A stretch of 64,000 nt of DNA from Nitrospirillum amazonense (GTDB lineage: Bacteria; Pseudomonadota; Alphaproteobacteria; Azospirillales; Azospirillaceae). The position numbers and the translations under genes are program-made. Shown here piece by piece: positions 1 to 8,105 of this stretch. The number at the start of each line of letters is the position of its first letter. Within the stretch, counting starts at the first letter, position 1. The notes beneath the pieces were generated by a model. That model saw only the letters and a program-made list of their open reading frames with translations, was not told the DNA's origin and did no database searches. The stretch spans positions 1 through 64,000 of the forward strand of contig NZ_VITN01000011.1 in NCBI RefSeq assembly GCF_007828045.1. Reading direction: 5' to 3'.

Positions 1-91
1 AGGGTCCGTAGAGGACTTCCACCTCCAAGTCACAAGCCGGTTACCAACCCGGCTCTCGGTGCTTACGCACCTCGCGCCATGCCTGGCGCAC
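1..91 (-). mobile_element. 5' end of a bacterial group II intron (partial, continues beyond window)
   Basis: Read on the minus strand from position 91, the sequence starts GTGCG, the group II intron 5' consensus. A chain of compact hairpins follows: GCGCCA-ggca-TGGCGC, GGTGC-GTAA-GCACC with a GNRA-type loop, AGCCGG-N8-CCGGCT, and a GAGGTGGAAGTCCTC element resembling the domain I GGTGAAAGTCC signature. The intron body and any reverse transcriptase would lie to the left, outside the window. The class cannot be fixed from this fragment. The terminator-like hairpin just outside the 5' end is what class C introns prefer, but that is inference. Confidence 0.55.
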
Positions 92-100
92 CGACGGAAA

Positions 101-130
101 GGCGTCTTCCCCCCGGGGAAGGCGCCTTTT
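101..130. terminator. Bidirectional intrinsic terminator abutting the intron
   Basis: GGCGTCTTCCCC pairs with GGGGAAGGCGCC with one G-T wobble, followed by TTTT at 127-130 on the plus strand and TTT on the minus strand. It could end a plus-strand gene left of the window. On the minus strand it is the 5' exon of the putative group II intron. Confidence 0.6.
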
Positions 131-277
131 CCTTTTGGTGTCTCGCGCATTCGTGCGAGAAGGCTCTACAAAAATGCCGCCAAGTGGACCTTGCGCATCT
201 GGTGGGCTCCGGCCCACCGTCGCGGGGTCATGGGTCCATTCCAGATTCTGGGCCTGGCGCCCAAGGAAGGATAACGG

Positions 278-892
278 ATGCCGGATCAGAAGCCGCACGG
301 CCGCGTGCGCCGCGCCTTGGGATGGCGGCCCAGCCCGCAGGCCCGCCTGTGGCTGCGACGGCTGCTGACCCCGCTGGCGGTGGCCGCGGCCTTGGCTTAC
401 GTGCTGGTCGACGTCTGTTTCCTGCCCCTCGTGCGGCCATTCGCCAACCGCATGGGGCGGTGGTCGCCCTTCCAGGCGCTGGGCCGCTTCATTGATCGCC
501 TGGGGCCGCGGACCACCCTGGTACTGTTCCTGGTGCCGCTGGTGGTGCTGGAACCAGCCAAGCCGCTGGGCGCCTTCCTGATCGCCCAAGGCAAGACGCG
601 CCTGGGCATCCTGCTGATCGTGGCGGCGGAGGTGCTGAAGCTGCTGACGGTGGAACGCCTGTTCCAGCGCAGCCGGCACAAGCTGCTGACCATCCGCTGG
701 TTCGCGCGGGTGCATGGCTGGATCGTCGGGTGGATAGACCGGCTGAAGGCGCTGCCCGCCTGGCGGGCTGTCGTGGCCTTGGCCAAAGGGATACGGGCGA
801 TCCTGGCGCCGGTACTGTCCGCCGCCTGGCGCCAGGCGGCGCGGTCGGCGGCCCTGGCCCGCGAACGCCGCCGTTATCGTCGCGGCGGATAG
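278..892 (+). CDS. Hypothetical membrane protein
   Basis: This 204-residue protein has no family I recognise. It has a basic N-terminus, a hydrophobic segment at about residues 30-50, two more at about 80-105 and 108-122, and a basic, helical C-terminal tail ending in RRYRRGG. This fits a small inner-membrane protein with a cytoplasmic positively charged tail. The ATG is preceded by an AAGGAAGG ribosome binding site about six bases upstream, which supports the start. It stands alone, between the terminator at 101-130 and a Crp-like regulator gene. Codon use matches the neighbours, so it is probably a genuine gene. Confidence 0.65.
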   Translation: MPDQKPHGRVRRALGWRPSPQARLWLRRLLTPLAVAAALAYVLVDVCFLPLVRPFANRMGRWSPFQALGRFIDRLGPRTTLVLFLVPLVVLEPAKPLGAFLIAQGKTRLGILLIVAAEVLKLLTVERLFQRSRHKLLTIRWFARVHGWIVGWIDRLKALPAWRAVVALAKGIRAILAPVLSAAWRQAARSAALARERRRYRRGG

Positions 893-998
893 GATATTGG
901 AGCGTTTCCGAACGGTGCGTATCCAAAAGACCTAAGGCAAAGGCTCGACTATTGGGGGTCTGCCATAGGGCATAAGGTGGCCGCCCGCCTGTGGGGCG

Positions 999-1034
999 CC
1001 CGACAGGCAAGATGGGCCCGACAGGCAAGATGGG
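999..1034 (+). repeat. Perfect 18-bp tandem repeat (2 copies)
   Basis: CCCGACAGGCAAGATGGG occurs twice head to tail, ending nine bases before the start codon of the Crp/Fnr-like gene. It therefore covers its leader and ribosome-binding region. Confidence 0.9.
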
Positions 1035-1043
1035 GTTGGGTGG

Positions 1044-1823
1044 ATGACTGTGGATGTGACAAAGGGCGGTGCCGTGGGTGGTGCGGCGGCCCGGGGGATC
1101 GTGAATGAACTGGCGTCGGTGCCGGCCTTCGCCCACCTGGCGCCCGACGTGCTGTCCGCCTTGGCGGCGGCGTGCCACATCCAGGATCTGGGAACGGGCG
1201 ACTTGGCCGTCCGGCAGGGAACACGCCTCACCGACATTCACATCCTGCTGTCCGGCACCCTGACGCTGGTCGCCGGCAATGCCGATGTCGGGCAGCGTCG
1301 GGGACCGGAGACCACTTTCCTGCTGGCGGAGGCCCTGACCGGGGTGGCCGCCCCCCTCACCATGCGCGCGGCGGGTGCGGTCCGCCTGCTGGTCTTGCCG
1401 CTGATGGCGTTACGCGCGCGTCTGGGCGATGGGGCCGACCTGGCCCTGTCGCTGATGGCGGGGCAGGCGGCACGGGAACGGGTTCTGGTGGAAACCGTGG
1501 CCGCCTTGCAGGACCTGTCGCTGCCCCAGCGCCTGGCTGCCCATTTGCTGAAGGAACACAACGACCGCCGCGCCGGCGGCCGGCTGGACCTGGACATGGG
1601 GGCCGTCGCCGCCGCCCTGGCCGCCACGCCGGAGGATGTGGCCTGGACCTTCACCGACCTGCGCCGCCACGGCGTGGTGCTGGAGGGCACCACGGCCGTG
1701 CTCAGGGATTTCGACGCCCTGCGTGCCCTTGCCACCCCCGGCCCGCTGCGTCGTCGCCAGGCGGGGGAATGGCCCGTAGCCATGTGGGACGTGGACGCGC
1801 CCTTCCCTGACGGCGGCCCGTGA
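1044..1823 (+). CDS. Crp/Fnr-family transcriptional regulator
   Basis: The 259-residue protein has a cyclic-nucleotide-binding-like beta-roll at about residues 15-130 (PAFAHLAPDVLSAL, then a GD-x-AVRQG loop and a LLSGTLTLV strand). A long helix and a winged-helix region follow at about 165-225 (LPQRLAAHLL, then ALAATPEDVAWTFTDLRRHGVV). This is the layout of Crp/Fnr proteins. The phosphate-binding cassette of true cAMP receptors and the N-terminal cysteines of Fnr are not evident, so the ligand is unknown. The recognition helix is degenerate. The start is the ATG just after a tandem 18-bp repeat; no strong Shine-Dalgarno sequence is seen. Confidence 0.7.
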   Translation: MTVDVTKGGAVGGAAARGIVNELASVPAFAHLAPDVLSALAAACHIQDLGTGDLAVRQGTRLTDIHILLSGTLTLVAGNADVGQRRGPETTFLLAEALTGVAAPLTMRAAGAVRLLVLPLMALRARLGDGADLALSLMAGQAARERVLVETVAALQDLSLPQRLAAHLLKEHNDRRAGGRLDLDMGAVAAALAATPEDVAWTFTDLRRHGVVLEGTTAVLRDFDALRALATPGPLRRRQAGEWPVAMWDVDAPFPDGGP

Positions 1824-1924
1824 CGGGCAAGACGGCGCCTCAGCCATACGGGGCCGTCGTTAGACAAGTGGGGCGGGGCCGTTTAAAATCACGGGCCTTC
1901 ATTCCCTTGCTTTCATTCCGTCGC

Positions 1925-2383
1925 ATGTTGCCACCATCCTCCCCACCGCCATTTCAGGGCCCGACCGTGCTGGTCGCGCCGGGGATTCGCCTGGCCGAGA
2001 CGGAGTTGCAGGAAAGCTTCCTGAGGGCCGGCGGCCCCGGCGGGCAAAACGTGAACAAGGTGGAAACGGCGGTGCAGCTGCGCTTCGACGCGGCGGCCTC
2101 GCCCAATCTGCCGCAATGGGTGAAGGACAAGCTGAAGACCCTGGCTGGACGCCGGTGGACGGGTGATGGCGTCATCGTCATCACCGCCCAGCGGCACCGC
2201 ACCCAGGAGCGCAACCGTGAGGACGCGCGCGAGCGGCTGTTCGAGCTGATACGCGAGGCCACGGTGCGCCAGGCCGTGCGCCGCGCCACCCGGCCCACCC
2301 TGGGCTCACAGAAGCGGCGGCTGGACGCCAAGGCCACCCGCGGCGGCGTGAAGCGCCTGCGCGGTTCCGTCGACATCGATTAA
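1925..2383 (+). CDS. arfB: Peptidyl-tRNA hydrolase ArfB (ribosome rescue)
   Basis: This 152-residue class-I release-factor-like protein carries the catalytic GGQ motif at residues 39-41 within RAGGPGGQNVNKVETAVQLR. Its C-terminal tail is rich in Arg and Lys (KRRLDAKATRGGVKRLRG), as in ArfB/YaeJ, which inserts into the empty mRNA channel. The protein frees ribosomes stalled on mRNAs lacking a stop codon by hydrolysing peptidyl-tRNA. The reading frame is open upstream to 1820, but the ATG at 1925 gives the usual family length. The next gene begins nine bases after the stop, so the two are probably co-transcribed. Confidence 0.9.
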   Translation: MLPPSSPPPFQGPTVLVAPGIRLAETELQESFLRAGGPGGQNVNKVETAVQLRFDAAASPNLPQWVKDKLKTLAGRRWTGDGVIVITAQRHRTQERNREDARERLFELIREATVRQAVRRATRPTLGSQKRRLDAKATRGGVKRLRGSVDID

Positions 2384-2392
2384 GAAACCCGC

Positions 2393-3607
2393 ATGACCGT
2401 TTCCAGCAGCCCCGACGTCATCGTCATCGGCGCCGGCGCCGCCGGCCTGTTCACCGCCATCGCCGCCGGCAAGCGCGGCCGCCGGGTGGTGGTGGTCGAC
2501 CACGCGCCCGAGGCTGGCGCCAAGATCCTGATCTCCGGGGGTGGACGCTGCAACTTCACCAACGTGGATGCACAGCCGGCGCGCTACCTGTCGGCCAATC
2601 CGCACTTCTGCATCTCGGCGCTGCGCCGGTACACGCCGCGCGACTTCCTGGACCTGGTGGAGCGCCACGGCATCGCCTGGCATGAGAAGAAGCTGGGCCA
2701 GCTGTTCTGCGACAACTCCGCCCGGGACATCCTGGGCATGCTGCTGACCGAGGCGGCGGACGCCGGTGTGGACCTGCGGCTGGACTGCGCGGTGCGGGCT
2801 GTCCAGCGTATGGATGAAGGCTTCGTTCTGGAAACGGCACGGGGGCGGATGGTGGCGCCCAAGCTGGTGGTGGCCACGGGCGGCCTGTCCATTCCCAAGA
2901 TGGGCGCCACCGATTTCGCCTATCGCCTGGCGAAGCAATTCGGCCTGAACGTGGTGACCCCGCGGCCCGGCCTGGTGCCTTTCACCTTCACGCCGCAGGA
3001 TCTGGCGCGGACGCAGGGCCTGTCCGGCGTGGCGCTGGACGCGGTGGTGAAGGCGGGCAAGGCCGCCTTCCGCGAGGCCTTGCTGATCACCCATCGCGGC
3101 CTGTCGGGTCCCAGCATCCTGCAGGCGTCCAGCTATTGGCAGCCGGGCCAGCCGATCACCGTGGACCTCACGCCCGACCTGGATCTGGCCGAGCATCTGA
3201 AGGCGGCCAAGCGGACGCGTCCCAATGCCGAGCTGAAGACCATCCTGGGCGATGTCCTGCCCCGCCGCTTCGCCGAGCGGCTGTGCGGGGAGGGCGCCAC
3301 CACGGGGGAAAAGGCGGGAGAGGTGGAAAGCCGCCCCTTGCGGGACCTGTCGGACAAGGCCCTGGCGGCGGTGGGGGAGCAATTGCGGCGCTGGAGCGTG
3401 GTGCCGGCCGGCACCGAGGGGTATCGCACGGCAGAGGTGACGGTGGGCGGCATCGACACCAACGACCTGTCGTCCAAGACGCTGGAGGCCAAGGCCGTGC
3501 CCGGCCTGCACTTCGTGGGCGAGGCCGTGGACGTCACCGGCTGGCTGGGCGGCTATAATTTCCAGTGGGCCTGGTCCTCAGGCTGGGTCGCCGGCCAGAG
3601 CGTTTGA
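2393..3607 (+). CDS. HI0933/BaiN-family FAD-dependent oxidoreductase
   Basis: The 404-residue flavoprotein opens with a dinucleotide-binding fold, VIGAGAAGLFTAIAAG, followed by a VVVVDH strand and the ISGGGRCNFTN motif typical of the HI0933/YhiN/BaiN family. The C-terminal FAD motif GLHFVGEAVDVTGWLGGYNFQWAWSSG is also conserved. Members are cytosolic flavoproteins of mostly unknown substrate; the gut BaiN enzyme acts on bile acids, but that cannot be extrapolated here. The length is normal for the family. The gene follows arfB by nine bases, implying one transcript. Confidence 0.88.
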   Translation: MTVSSSPDVIVIGAGAAGLFTAIAAGKRGRRVVVVDHAPEAGAKILISGGGRCNFTNVDAQPARYLSANPHFCISALRRYTPRDFLDLVERHGIAWHEKKLGQLFCDNSARDILGMLLTEAADAGVDLRLDCAVRAVQRMDEGFVLETARGRMVAPKLVVATGGLSIPKMGATDFAYRLAKQFGLNVVTPRPGLVPFTFTPQDLARTQGLSGVALDAVVKAGKAAFREALLITHRGLSGPSILQASSYWQPGQPITVDLTPDLDLAEHLKAAKRTRPNAELKTILGDVLPRRFAERLCGEGATTGEKAGEVESRPLRDLSDKALAAVGEQLRRWSVVPAGTEGYRTAEVTVGGIDTNDLSSKTLEAKAVPGLHFVGEAVDVTGWLGGYNFQWAWSSGWVAGQSV

Positions 3608-3658
3608 GGCGGCGACGCCGGCGCCTGATGGGGCCCGGCGCCTGATAGGTTAAAAGAA

Positions 3659-4564
3659 TCAGTCTCCCCCGGCCTCGGCCCGCGCTTCCATCACCGGCGC
3701 CTCCAGGATGGGGGCGGCCCTGTGGCGGCGGAAGGGGAAGGCCAGCTGGCCCAGGAAGGTCAGCGGCACGGCGTCGGCGGTGCCGATGTCCGCCGGCGGG
3801 CGGCGGTCCAAGGGCAGGTAGCGGGTGCGGAAGATCACGTCCCACAGCAGCAGGTTTTCACCGTAGTTGGTGTTGCCCTCGGCCGGAATGCGGCTGTGGT
3901 GCCAGCGGTGCAGATCCGGCGTGTTGAACAGCCAGTTCAGGCCGCGGCAATCCATGTCCACATTGCAGTGGGTCAGGAAGCCGATGTAGGTGGTGATGAC
4001 CAGCACCCAGACGATGACCTCCTTGGGGGCGCCCACCAGCATGCCCAGCGCCAGGGCGAACCCGCTGCTGAGCAGGCTGTCCACGAAATGGAAGCGGCCG
4101 GTGTTCACCACCCACAGGCGGGTGACGCTGTGGTGCACGGCGTGATAGGGCCACAGCCACGACACCTCATGGCACAGGCGGTGCGCCCAATAGAGGCCGA
4201 ACTCCGCCACCACCAGGCCCAGAACCACCTGGGCGGCCATGGGCCAGTGGGCGGGCCAGATGCCCCCGGCCGCCGCCGGCGCCACCTCATTGGCGCCGAT
4301 CACGGCGGCGAGGCTGGCCAGGAACTGGCCGATGCCCTTGTTCAGGGCCGTGTGGCTGATGTCCTGGCGCGTCTGGCCGTCGCTCTTGGCCCACGCCGTC
4401 TCATAGGGCATCAGGCGTTCCAGCAGCAGCAGGGCGGCGGCCATGCCGAAATAGGTGATGTTGTAGGTCAGGATGGGATGGCCCAGCGCGTTCCCATAGG
4501 CATAACCGGCAATGCACAGGGCCAGCAGCCCTGGCCACGCGATCCAAGAAAACACCCGGCGCAT
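3659..4564 (-). CDS. Sterol desaturase / fatty acid hydroxylase family membrane protein
   Basis: This 301-residue membrane protein has the histidine clusters of the di-iron fatty acid hydroxylase superfamily: WAHRLCHE, YHAVHHS and DLHRWHHSR. Hydrophobic segments flank the first cluster (about residues 5-25, 33-50, 80-100 and 120-140). Members hydroxylate or desaturate lipids such as sterols, carotenoids or ornithine lipids; the substrate here is not predictable. The gene stands alone and converges on the flavoprotein gene. The start is the ATG at 4564, giving an N-terminal membrane helix. Confidence 0.88.
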   Translation of the reverse strand: MRRVFSWIAWPGLLALCIAGYAYGNALGHPILTYNITYFGMAAALLLLERLMPYETAWAKSDGQTRQDISHTALNKGIGQFLASLAAVIGANEVAPAAAGGIWPAHWPMAAQVVLGLVVAEFGLYWAHRLCHEVSWLWPYHAVHHSVTRLWVVNTGRFHFVDSLLSSGFALALGMLVGAPKEVIVWVLVITTYIGFLTHCNVDMDCRGLNWLFNTPDLHRWHHSRIPAEGNTNYGENLLLWDVIFRTRYLPLDRRPPADIGTADAVPLTFLGQLAFPFRRHRAAPILEAPVMEARAEAGGD

Positions 4565-4749
4565 TCGTCACCCATCGCAAGGCGCCCCGATGATCGTCGG
4601 GGACGCGGAACGGCGGCGGGGCCTGGTGAAAACCAGCCTCTGGTGTGACCCAGTTTAAGACCGATCCCCCATACGACCAGGACCGCCCCGCTATCGTTCT
4701 GCGCTTAGACCGGCACCCGGCGCAAGGGTCTGCGTCACAGCGGGAACGG

Positions 4750-5748
4750 CTAATTCGCTGATGTTTCGGGCGCCAAATAAATCCAGGTCAACTCATGCTT
4801 GTTGTGCGACAGATGCAGCAGGCGCGAACCGGGGATGGCGGCGAAGGCGCGGGCGCTGGTGTGATCCGTCTCCCCCTGGAACTTCAGGGTGCAGATGAAG
4901 TTGCGGGCGTGGCCCCCGTCCTTCCACTGATGGACCAGGCGCAGCAATCGTTCCGGATAGCAAATGACATCGCTGCACAGCCAGTCGACCGGCCCCATCG
5001 TGGCCGGTTCCAGGCCGAAGGCGCTTTCCCGCCGCACGGTGACGCGGGGCAGGCTGGCGATGCGCGGATCCAACGGCGCCTTGTCGATGGCGGTGACGTC
5101 CGCGCCCAGGGACTGCAGCACCCAGGTCCAGCCGCCGGGGCAGGCGCCCAAATCCAGGCAGCGGTCGCCCGGGCCCGGCATGCGGCCGGCCAGGGTCAGC
5201 GCCTCCCACAGCTTGAGGTAGGCGCGGTTGGGCGGCGTCGCCTTGTCCTCCACGAACGCCACCTCGCCATTGGCGAAGGCGCTGCTGCACAGCGGGCTGG
5301 CCAGGATGGTGCCCTCATCCAGCAGCGTCCAGGCGCCCAGGGGGGCGGTGGGGGCGGGAGCGGGGAAGACCAGCGGCTTGGCCGAGACGTGCGGCAATTG
5401 CTCCTGGATCAGCTTGGCCCGGCGATGGTGGCCATGCTCATAGACCGCCCAATTGCGCTGGATGGCCCGCAGGCTGCGGGCGCCGTCCTTGATGGACGCG
5501 ATGGCGATGCGGCGGGGCTGTAGCCAGGTGTTGATGGACCAGGCGGCCGGCCGCGGCGGCGCCTGGGTGATCACCAGGCGGCCATGCACCGTGGCCGTCG
5601 AATCGGCCAGTTCCTCCAGCAAGGGCTCAAGGAAGCCGTCGGCGGCGAGGTAGGCGGCGCCGGGAACAGGCGACTCGCCGCCGTCAAAAGACGGCGCCCC
5701 GGGAGCTGCGCTCGCCGGGGCGTTGGTTCCATCCGGATGACCGGTCAT
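4750..5748 (-). CDS. RlmM-like 2'-O-ribose methyltransferase (FtsJ fold)
   Basis: This 332-residue protein has an N-terminal THUMP-like region and a C-terminal FtsJ/RrmJ domain. The SAM-binding strand reads CLDLGACPGGWTWVL. A K-D-K-E set suited to ribose 2'-O-methylation is visible: Lys in RAYLKLWEA, Asp in WLCSDVIC, Lys in CTLKFQGE and Glu in KHELTWIYL. In gamma-proteobacteria RlmM methylates C2498 of 23S rRNA, and the size is similar. A target in 23S rRNA is therefore likely but inferred. The gene stands alone between the hydroxylase and the response regulator. Confidence 0.82.
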   Translation of the reverse strand: MTGHPDGTNAPASAAPGAPSFDGGESPVPGAAYLAADGFLEPLLEELADSTATVHGRLVITQAPPRPAAWSINTWLQPRRIAIASIKDGARSLRAIQRNWAVYEHGHHRRAKLIQEQLPHVSAKPLVFPAPAPTAPLGAWTLLDEGTILASPLCSSAFANGEVAFVEDKATPPNRAYLKLWEALTLAGRMPGPGDRCLDLGACPGGWTWVLQSLGADVTAIDKAPLDPRIASLPRVTVRRESAFGLEPATMGPVDWLCSDVICYPERLLRLVHQWKDGGHARNFICTLKFQGETDHTSARAFAAIPGSRLLHLSHNKHELTWIYLAPETSAN

Positions 5749-5787
5749 GTCGGTACTTCTGAAAGGTCGGAAAGCGATACCCTGCCT

Positions 5788-6438
5788 TTAGGGCAGAATG
5801 TCGGCCGACGCAATAACCGCCTGGGTGCGGTTGCGCACGCCCAGGGAGCGCATGACGGCGGTCACGTGGATCTTCACGGTGCCTTCCGACAGGCCCAGCT
5901 CATAGGCGATCTGCTTGTTGGACTTGCCCTCGCGCAGGCAGCGCAGGACATCGCGCTGGCGCTGGGTCAGGGCGGGGGTGTTGCCACCGCCGCCGCCGCC
6001 GCTGGACACGCCGCCGCCACCGCTCGCCGGGGCCGAGCCCTCACCGTGGATGGCGGCCGGGGGCACGTAGATGCCGCCGGAGAACACCAGGTTCAAGGCG
6101 CTCAGCATGATCTTCACGCTGGAGGACTTGGGGATGTAACCGGATGCGCCGGCGTCCAGCGCCGCGCGCACGTCCGCCTGGCTTTCGGAGGCGGAGACGA
6201 TCACCACCGGCGTGCCGGCCTGGATTTCACAGATTTCCTGTATGCCGGAGAAGCCCGGCCAGTTGGGCATTTGCAGGTCCAGAAGGATCAGATCGAATTC
6301 CTGCTCGCCCTGCGCGAACTCCAGCGCCTCGTTGAACGTGCCCGCTTCGGTAAAGGTGGCATCGGCGCTGAGTTGGGTCAGCAGCCGGCAAAGGCCTTCG
6401 CGGAACAGCAGGTGGTCGTCACCGATCAGGATGTTCAT
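5788..6438 (-). CDS. LuxR/NarL-family response regulator
   Basis: The 216-residue protein has a receiver domain at 1-120, with acidic pair Asp7-Asp8, phospho-acceptor Asp54 in ILLDLQMP, a conserved VSAS and the lysine in GYIPKSSS. A Gly/Ser-rich linker follows. The C-terminal LuxR HTH contains LTQRQRDVLRCL and KQIAYELGLSEGTVKIHVTAVMRSLGVRNRTQAV. It is a phosphorylation-controlled transcription factor. No histidine kinase gene is adjacent, so its partner is unknown. A GAGAG Shine-Dalgarno-like sequence precedes the ATG. Confidence 0.93.
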   Translation of the reverse strand: MNILIGDDHLLFREGLCRLLTQLSADATFTEAGTFNEALEFAQGEQEFDLILLDLQMPNWPGFSGIQEICEIQAGTPVVIVSASESQADVRAALDAGASGYIPKSSSVKIMLSALNLVFSGGIYVPPAAIHGEGSAPASGGGGVSSGGGGGGNTPALTQRQRDVLRCLREGKSNKQIAYELGLSEGTVKIHVTAVMRSLGVRNRTQAVIASADILP

Positions 6439-6973
6439 GTCCGACTCTCGTTCAGAGGTAGTAGGGAACCAAGGTTGCCAGCGAACCCAGACGATTATGT
6501 TGTTTACGTGCGGTAGGCACGTCTGCGGCGGCTTTAGCGTCTGCCTGGTGGCAGAAACCAGCCGCCGTATGGATGAACAGACCCGGTTCGGGAATATTGG
6601 GGCGCAAAACTTTAAGCTAAACTACTACAAATTCCGCCCGGCCCTGTCACGCTGATTTGACTTGGGTTGGTTAATTTAAGCAACGGATTTAGGTGTGATT
6701 GAGGCGAAAGTTATCGTTTGGAGGGGAGATTCATCCAACCAACGGGCGCCGCCCCCGACCATGGATATAGACACCGGCATAGGCCATCATGGGCCGGAAT
6801 GGCGGTTTTTCTTGCCACGAAAGCGTCAGAAAGTCTCGTCAGCTTGATTGCGTGCCTGGATGTCGATGTGGCAGAAGGGCCCAACGGACGGGGCTGTCCG
6901 GAATCGGGCGTCCCACCCACCAATTCCAATAATCCCCCGGGTAATCCGGGGCTTGAACTCCAGGGGTCGGTCT
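6439..6973. other. 535-bp intergenic region between response regulator and galU
   Basis: No convincing gene is present. The region is clearly more AT-rich than its surroundings at 6590-6720, as expected for divergent promoters. It holds a nested inverted repeat at 6526-6567. Short open frames here lack start signals and family resemblance. Confidence 0.6.
6526..6567. repeat. Nested hairpin
   Basis: CGGCGGCT at 6526-6533 pairs perfectly with AGCCGCCG at 6560-6567. Inside it TCTGCC at 6540-6545 pairs with GGCAGA at 6550-6555 around a TGGT loop. No T-run follows on the plus strand, so it is not a standard terminator. It could be a structured leader or an operator. Confidence 0.6.
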
Positions 6974-7843
6974 ATGGTCAAGCGCGTACGCAAAGCGGTG
7001 TTTCCGGTTGCTGGTCTGGGCACGCGATTCCTGCCCGCGACCAAGGCCATACCGAAGGAAATGCTGCCGCTGGCCGACAAGCCGTTGATCCAGCACGCGG
7101 TGGATGAGGCGAAGGCGGCCGGCATCGAAATGTTCTGCTTCGTCACCAGCCGGGGCAAGACCCCGCTGGAGGACCATTTCGACCTGAACTACGAGTTGAA
7201 CCAGACGCTGAAGAATCGCGGCAAGCTCGACCTCCTGAAGGTGGTCGAGGAAATCCAGATCGACAGCGGCAAGATCGCCTACGTCCGCCAGTCCGAACCG
7301 CTGGGTTTGGGCCATGCCGTATGGTGCGCCCGCGAATTCATCGGCGACGAGCCCTTCGCCGTGCTGCTACCCGACGAGCAGGTGCTGGGCGATCGTCCCT
7401 GCCTGGCGCAGATGATGGATGCCTACAGCCAGGTCGGCGGCAACCTGCTGTCGGTGTTCGAGGTCCCGCGCGAGCAGACCAACAAATACGGCATCCTGGA
7501 CATCGGCAAGGACGATGGCCGCCTGGCCGAGGTGAAGGGTCTGGTGGAAAAGCCGGATCCGGCCGCCGCCCCGTCCACCCTGTCGATCCAGGGCCGCTAC
7601 ATCCTGCAGCCGGAGATCTTCCATCACCTGGAACGGTTCGAGACCGGCGCCGGCGGCGAGATCCAGCTGACCGACGCCATGGCCAAGCTGATTGGCACGC
7701 AGCCCTTCCATGGCTTCCGCTTCGAGGGCAAGCGCTTCGACTGCGGCGACAAGCTGGGCTTCGTCCTGGCCAACGTGGCCTATGCCCTGGAGCGCCCCGA
7801 CATGGCGGCCAAGGTGCGCGCCGCCCTCAAGGAAATGCTCTGA
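6974..7843 (+). CDS. galU: UTP-glucose-1-phosphate uridylyltransferase
   Basis: The 289-residue enzyme makes UDP-glucose from UTP and glucose-1-phosphate. The nucleotide-binding loop FPVAGLGTRFLPATKAIPKEML is at residues 9-30, followed by KPLIQHAVDEA, the LLPDEQV metal region, GLVEKP and the C-terminal KRFDCGDKLGF. All are hallmarks of bacterial GalU, and the length is typical. The open frame extends upstream to 6848, but MVKRVRKAVFP at 6974 is the conventional start. Together with ugd and the hexose phosphomutase downstream it forms a nucleotide-sugar supply block for exopolysaccharide and lipopolysaccharide. Confidence 0.95.
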   Translation: MVKRVRKAVFPVAGLGTRFLPATKAIPKEMLPLADKPLIQHAVDEAKAAGIEMFCFVTSRGKTPLEDHFDLNYELNQTLKNRGKLDLLKVVEEIQIDSGKIAYVRQSEPLGLGHAVWCAREFIGDEPFAVLLPDEQVLGDRPCLAQMMDAYSQVGGNLLSVFEVPREQTNKYGILDIGKDDGRLAEVKGLVEKPDPAAAPSTLSIQGRYILQPEIFHHLERFETGAGGEIQLTDAMAKLIGTQPFHGFRFEGKRFDCGDKLGFVLANVAYALERPDMAAKVRAALKEML

Positions 7844-7852
7844 GCGGGGGCA

Positions 7853-7875
7853 GGCCCGGGTTAATCGCCCGGGCC
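7853..7875. terminator. GC-rich hairpin after galU, no U-tract
   Basis: GGCCCGGG pairs perfectly with CCCGGGCC around a TTAATCG loop, ten bases after the galU stop. No T-run follows, so it may only be an attenuator or an RNA 3'-end stabiliser. Confidence 0.35.
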
Positions 7876-8105
7876 GCCGCTTCACGCGCCCCGACAGAAA
7901 TTTGGGGGCTGTCCCGGGGCTTTAATTCCAATAGGAAAGACCCTAAAAGGTCACATGCGCGGCACAGCCATGTCGCCTTAAATAAGGGCGCGGTCCGGTC
8001 CAGTCGCCGGCGCCGCCCCTGATCCCGATGCCCCCTGCCTGTGGCGTGCCCACACGGCCTATACTGGGCGCGGGAAACGGGACTACGTGACGATAGGGGA
8101 TCGGT

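Noticed and set aside
1-100. tRNA or small structured RNA at the left edge
   Set aside because: No acceptor/T-arm pattern is present on either strand; the fold fits the 5' end of a group II intron instead.
489-1241. 250-codon minus-strand frame
   Set aside because: It spans two plus-strand genes and the tandem repeat and is low-complexity in composition.
3618-3646. Short direct repeat CCGGCGCCTGAT after the flavoprotein gene
   Set aside because: Only two 12-bp copies in GC-rich DNA; no function could be supported.
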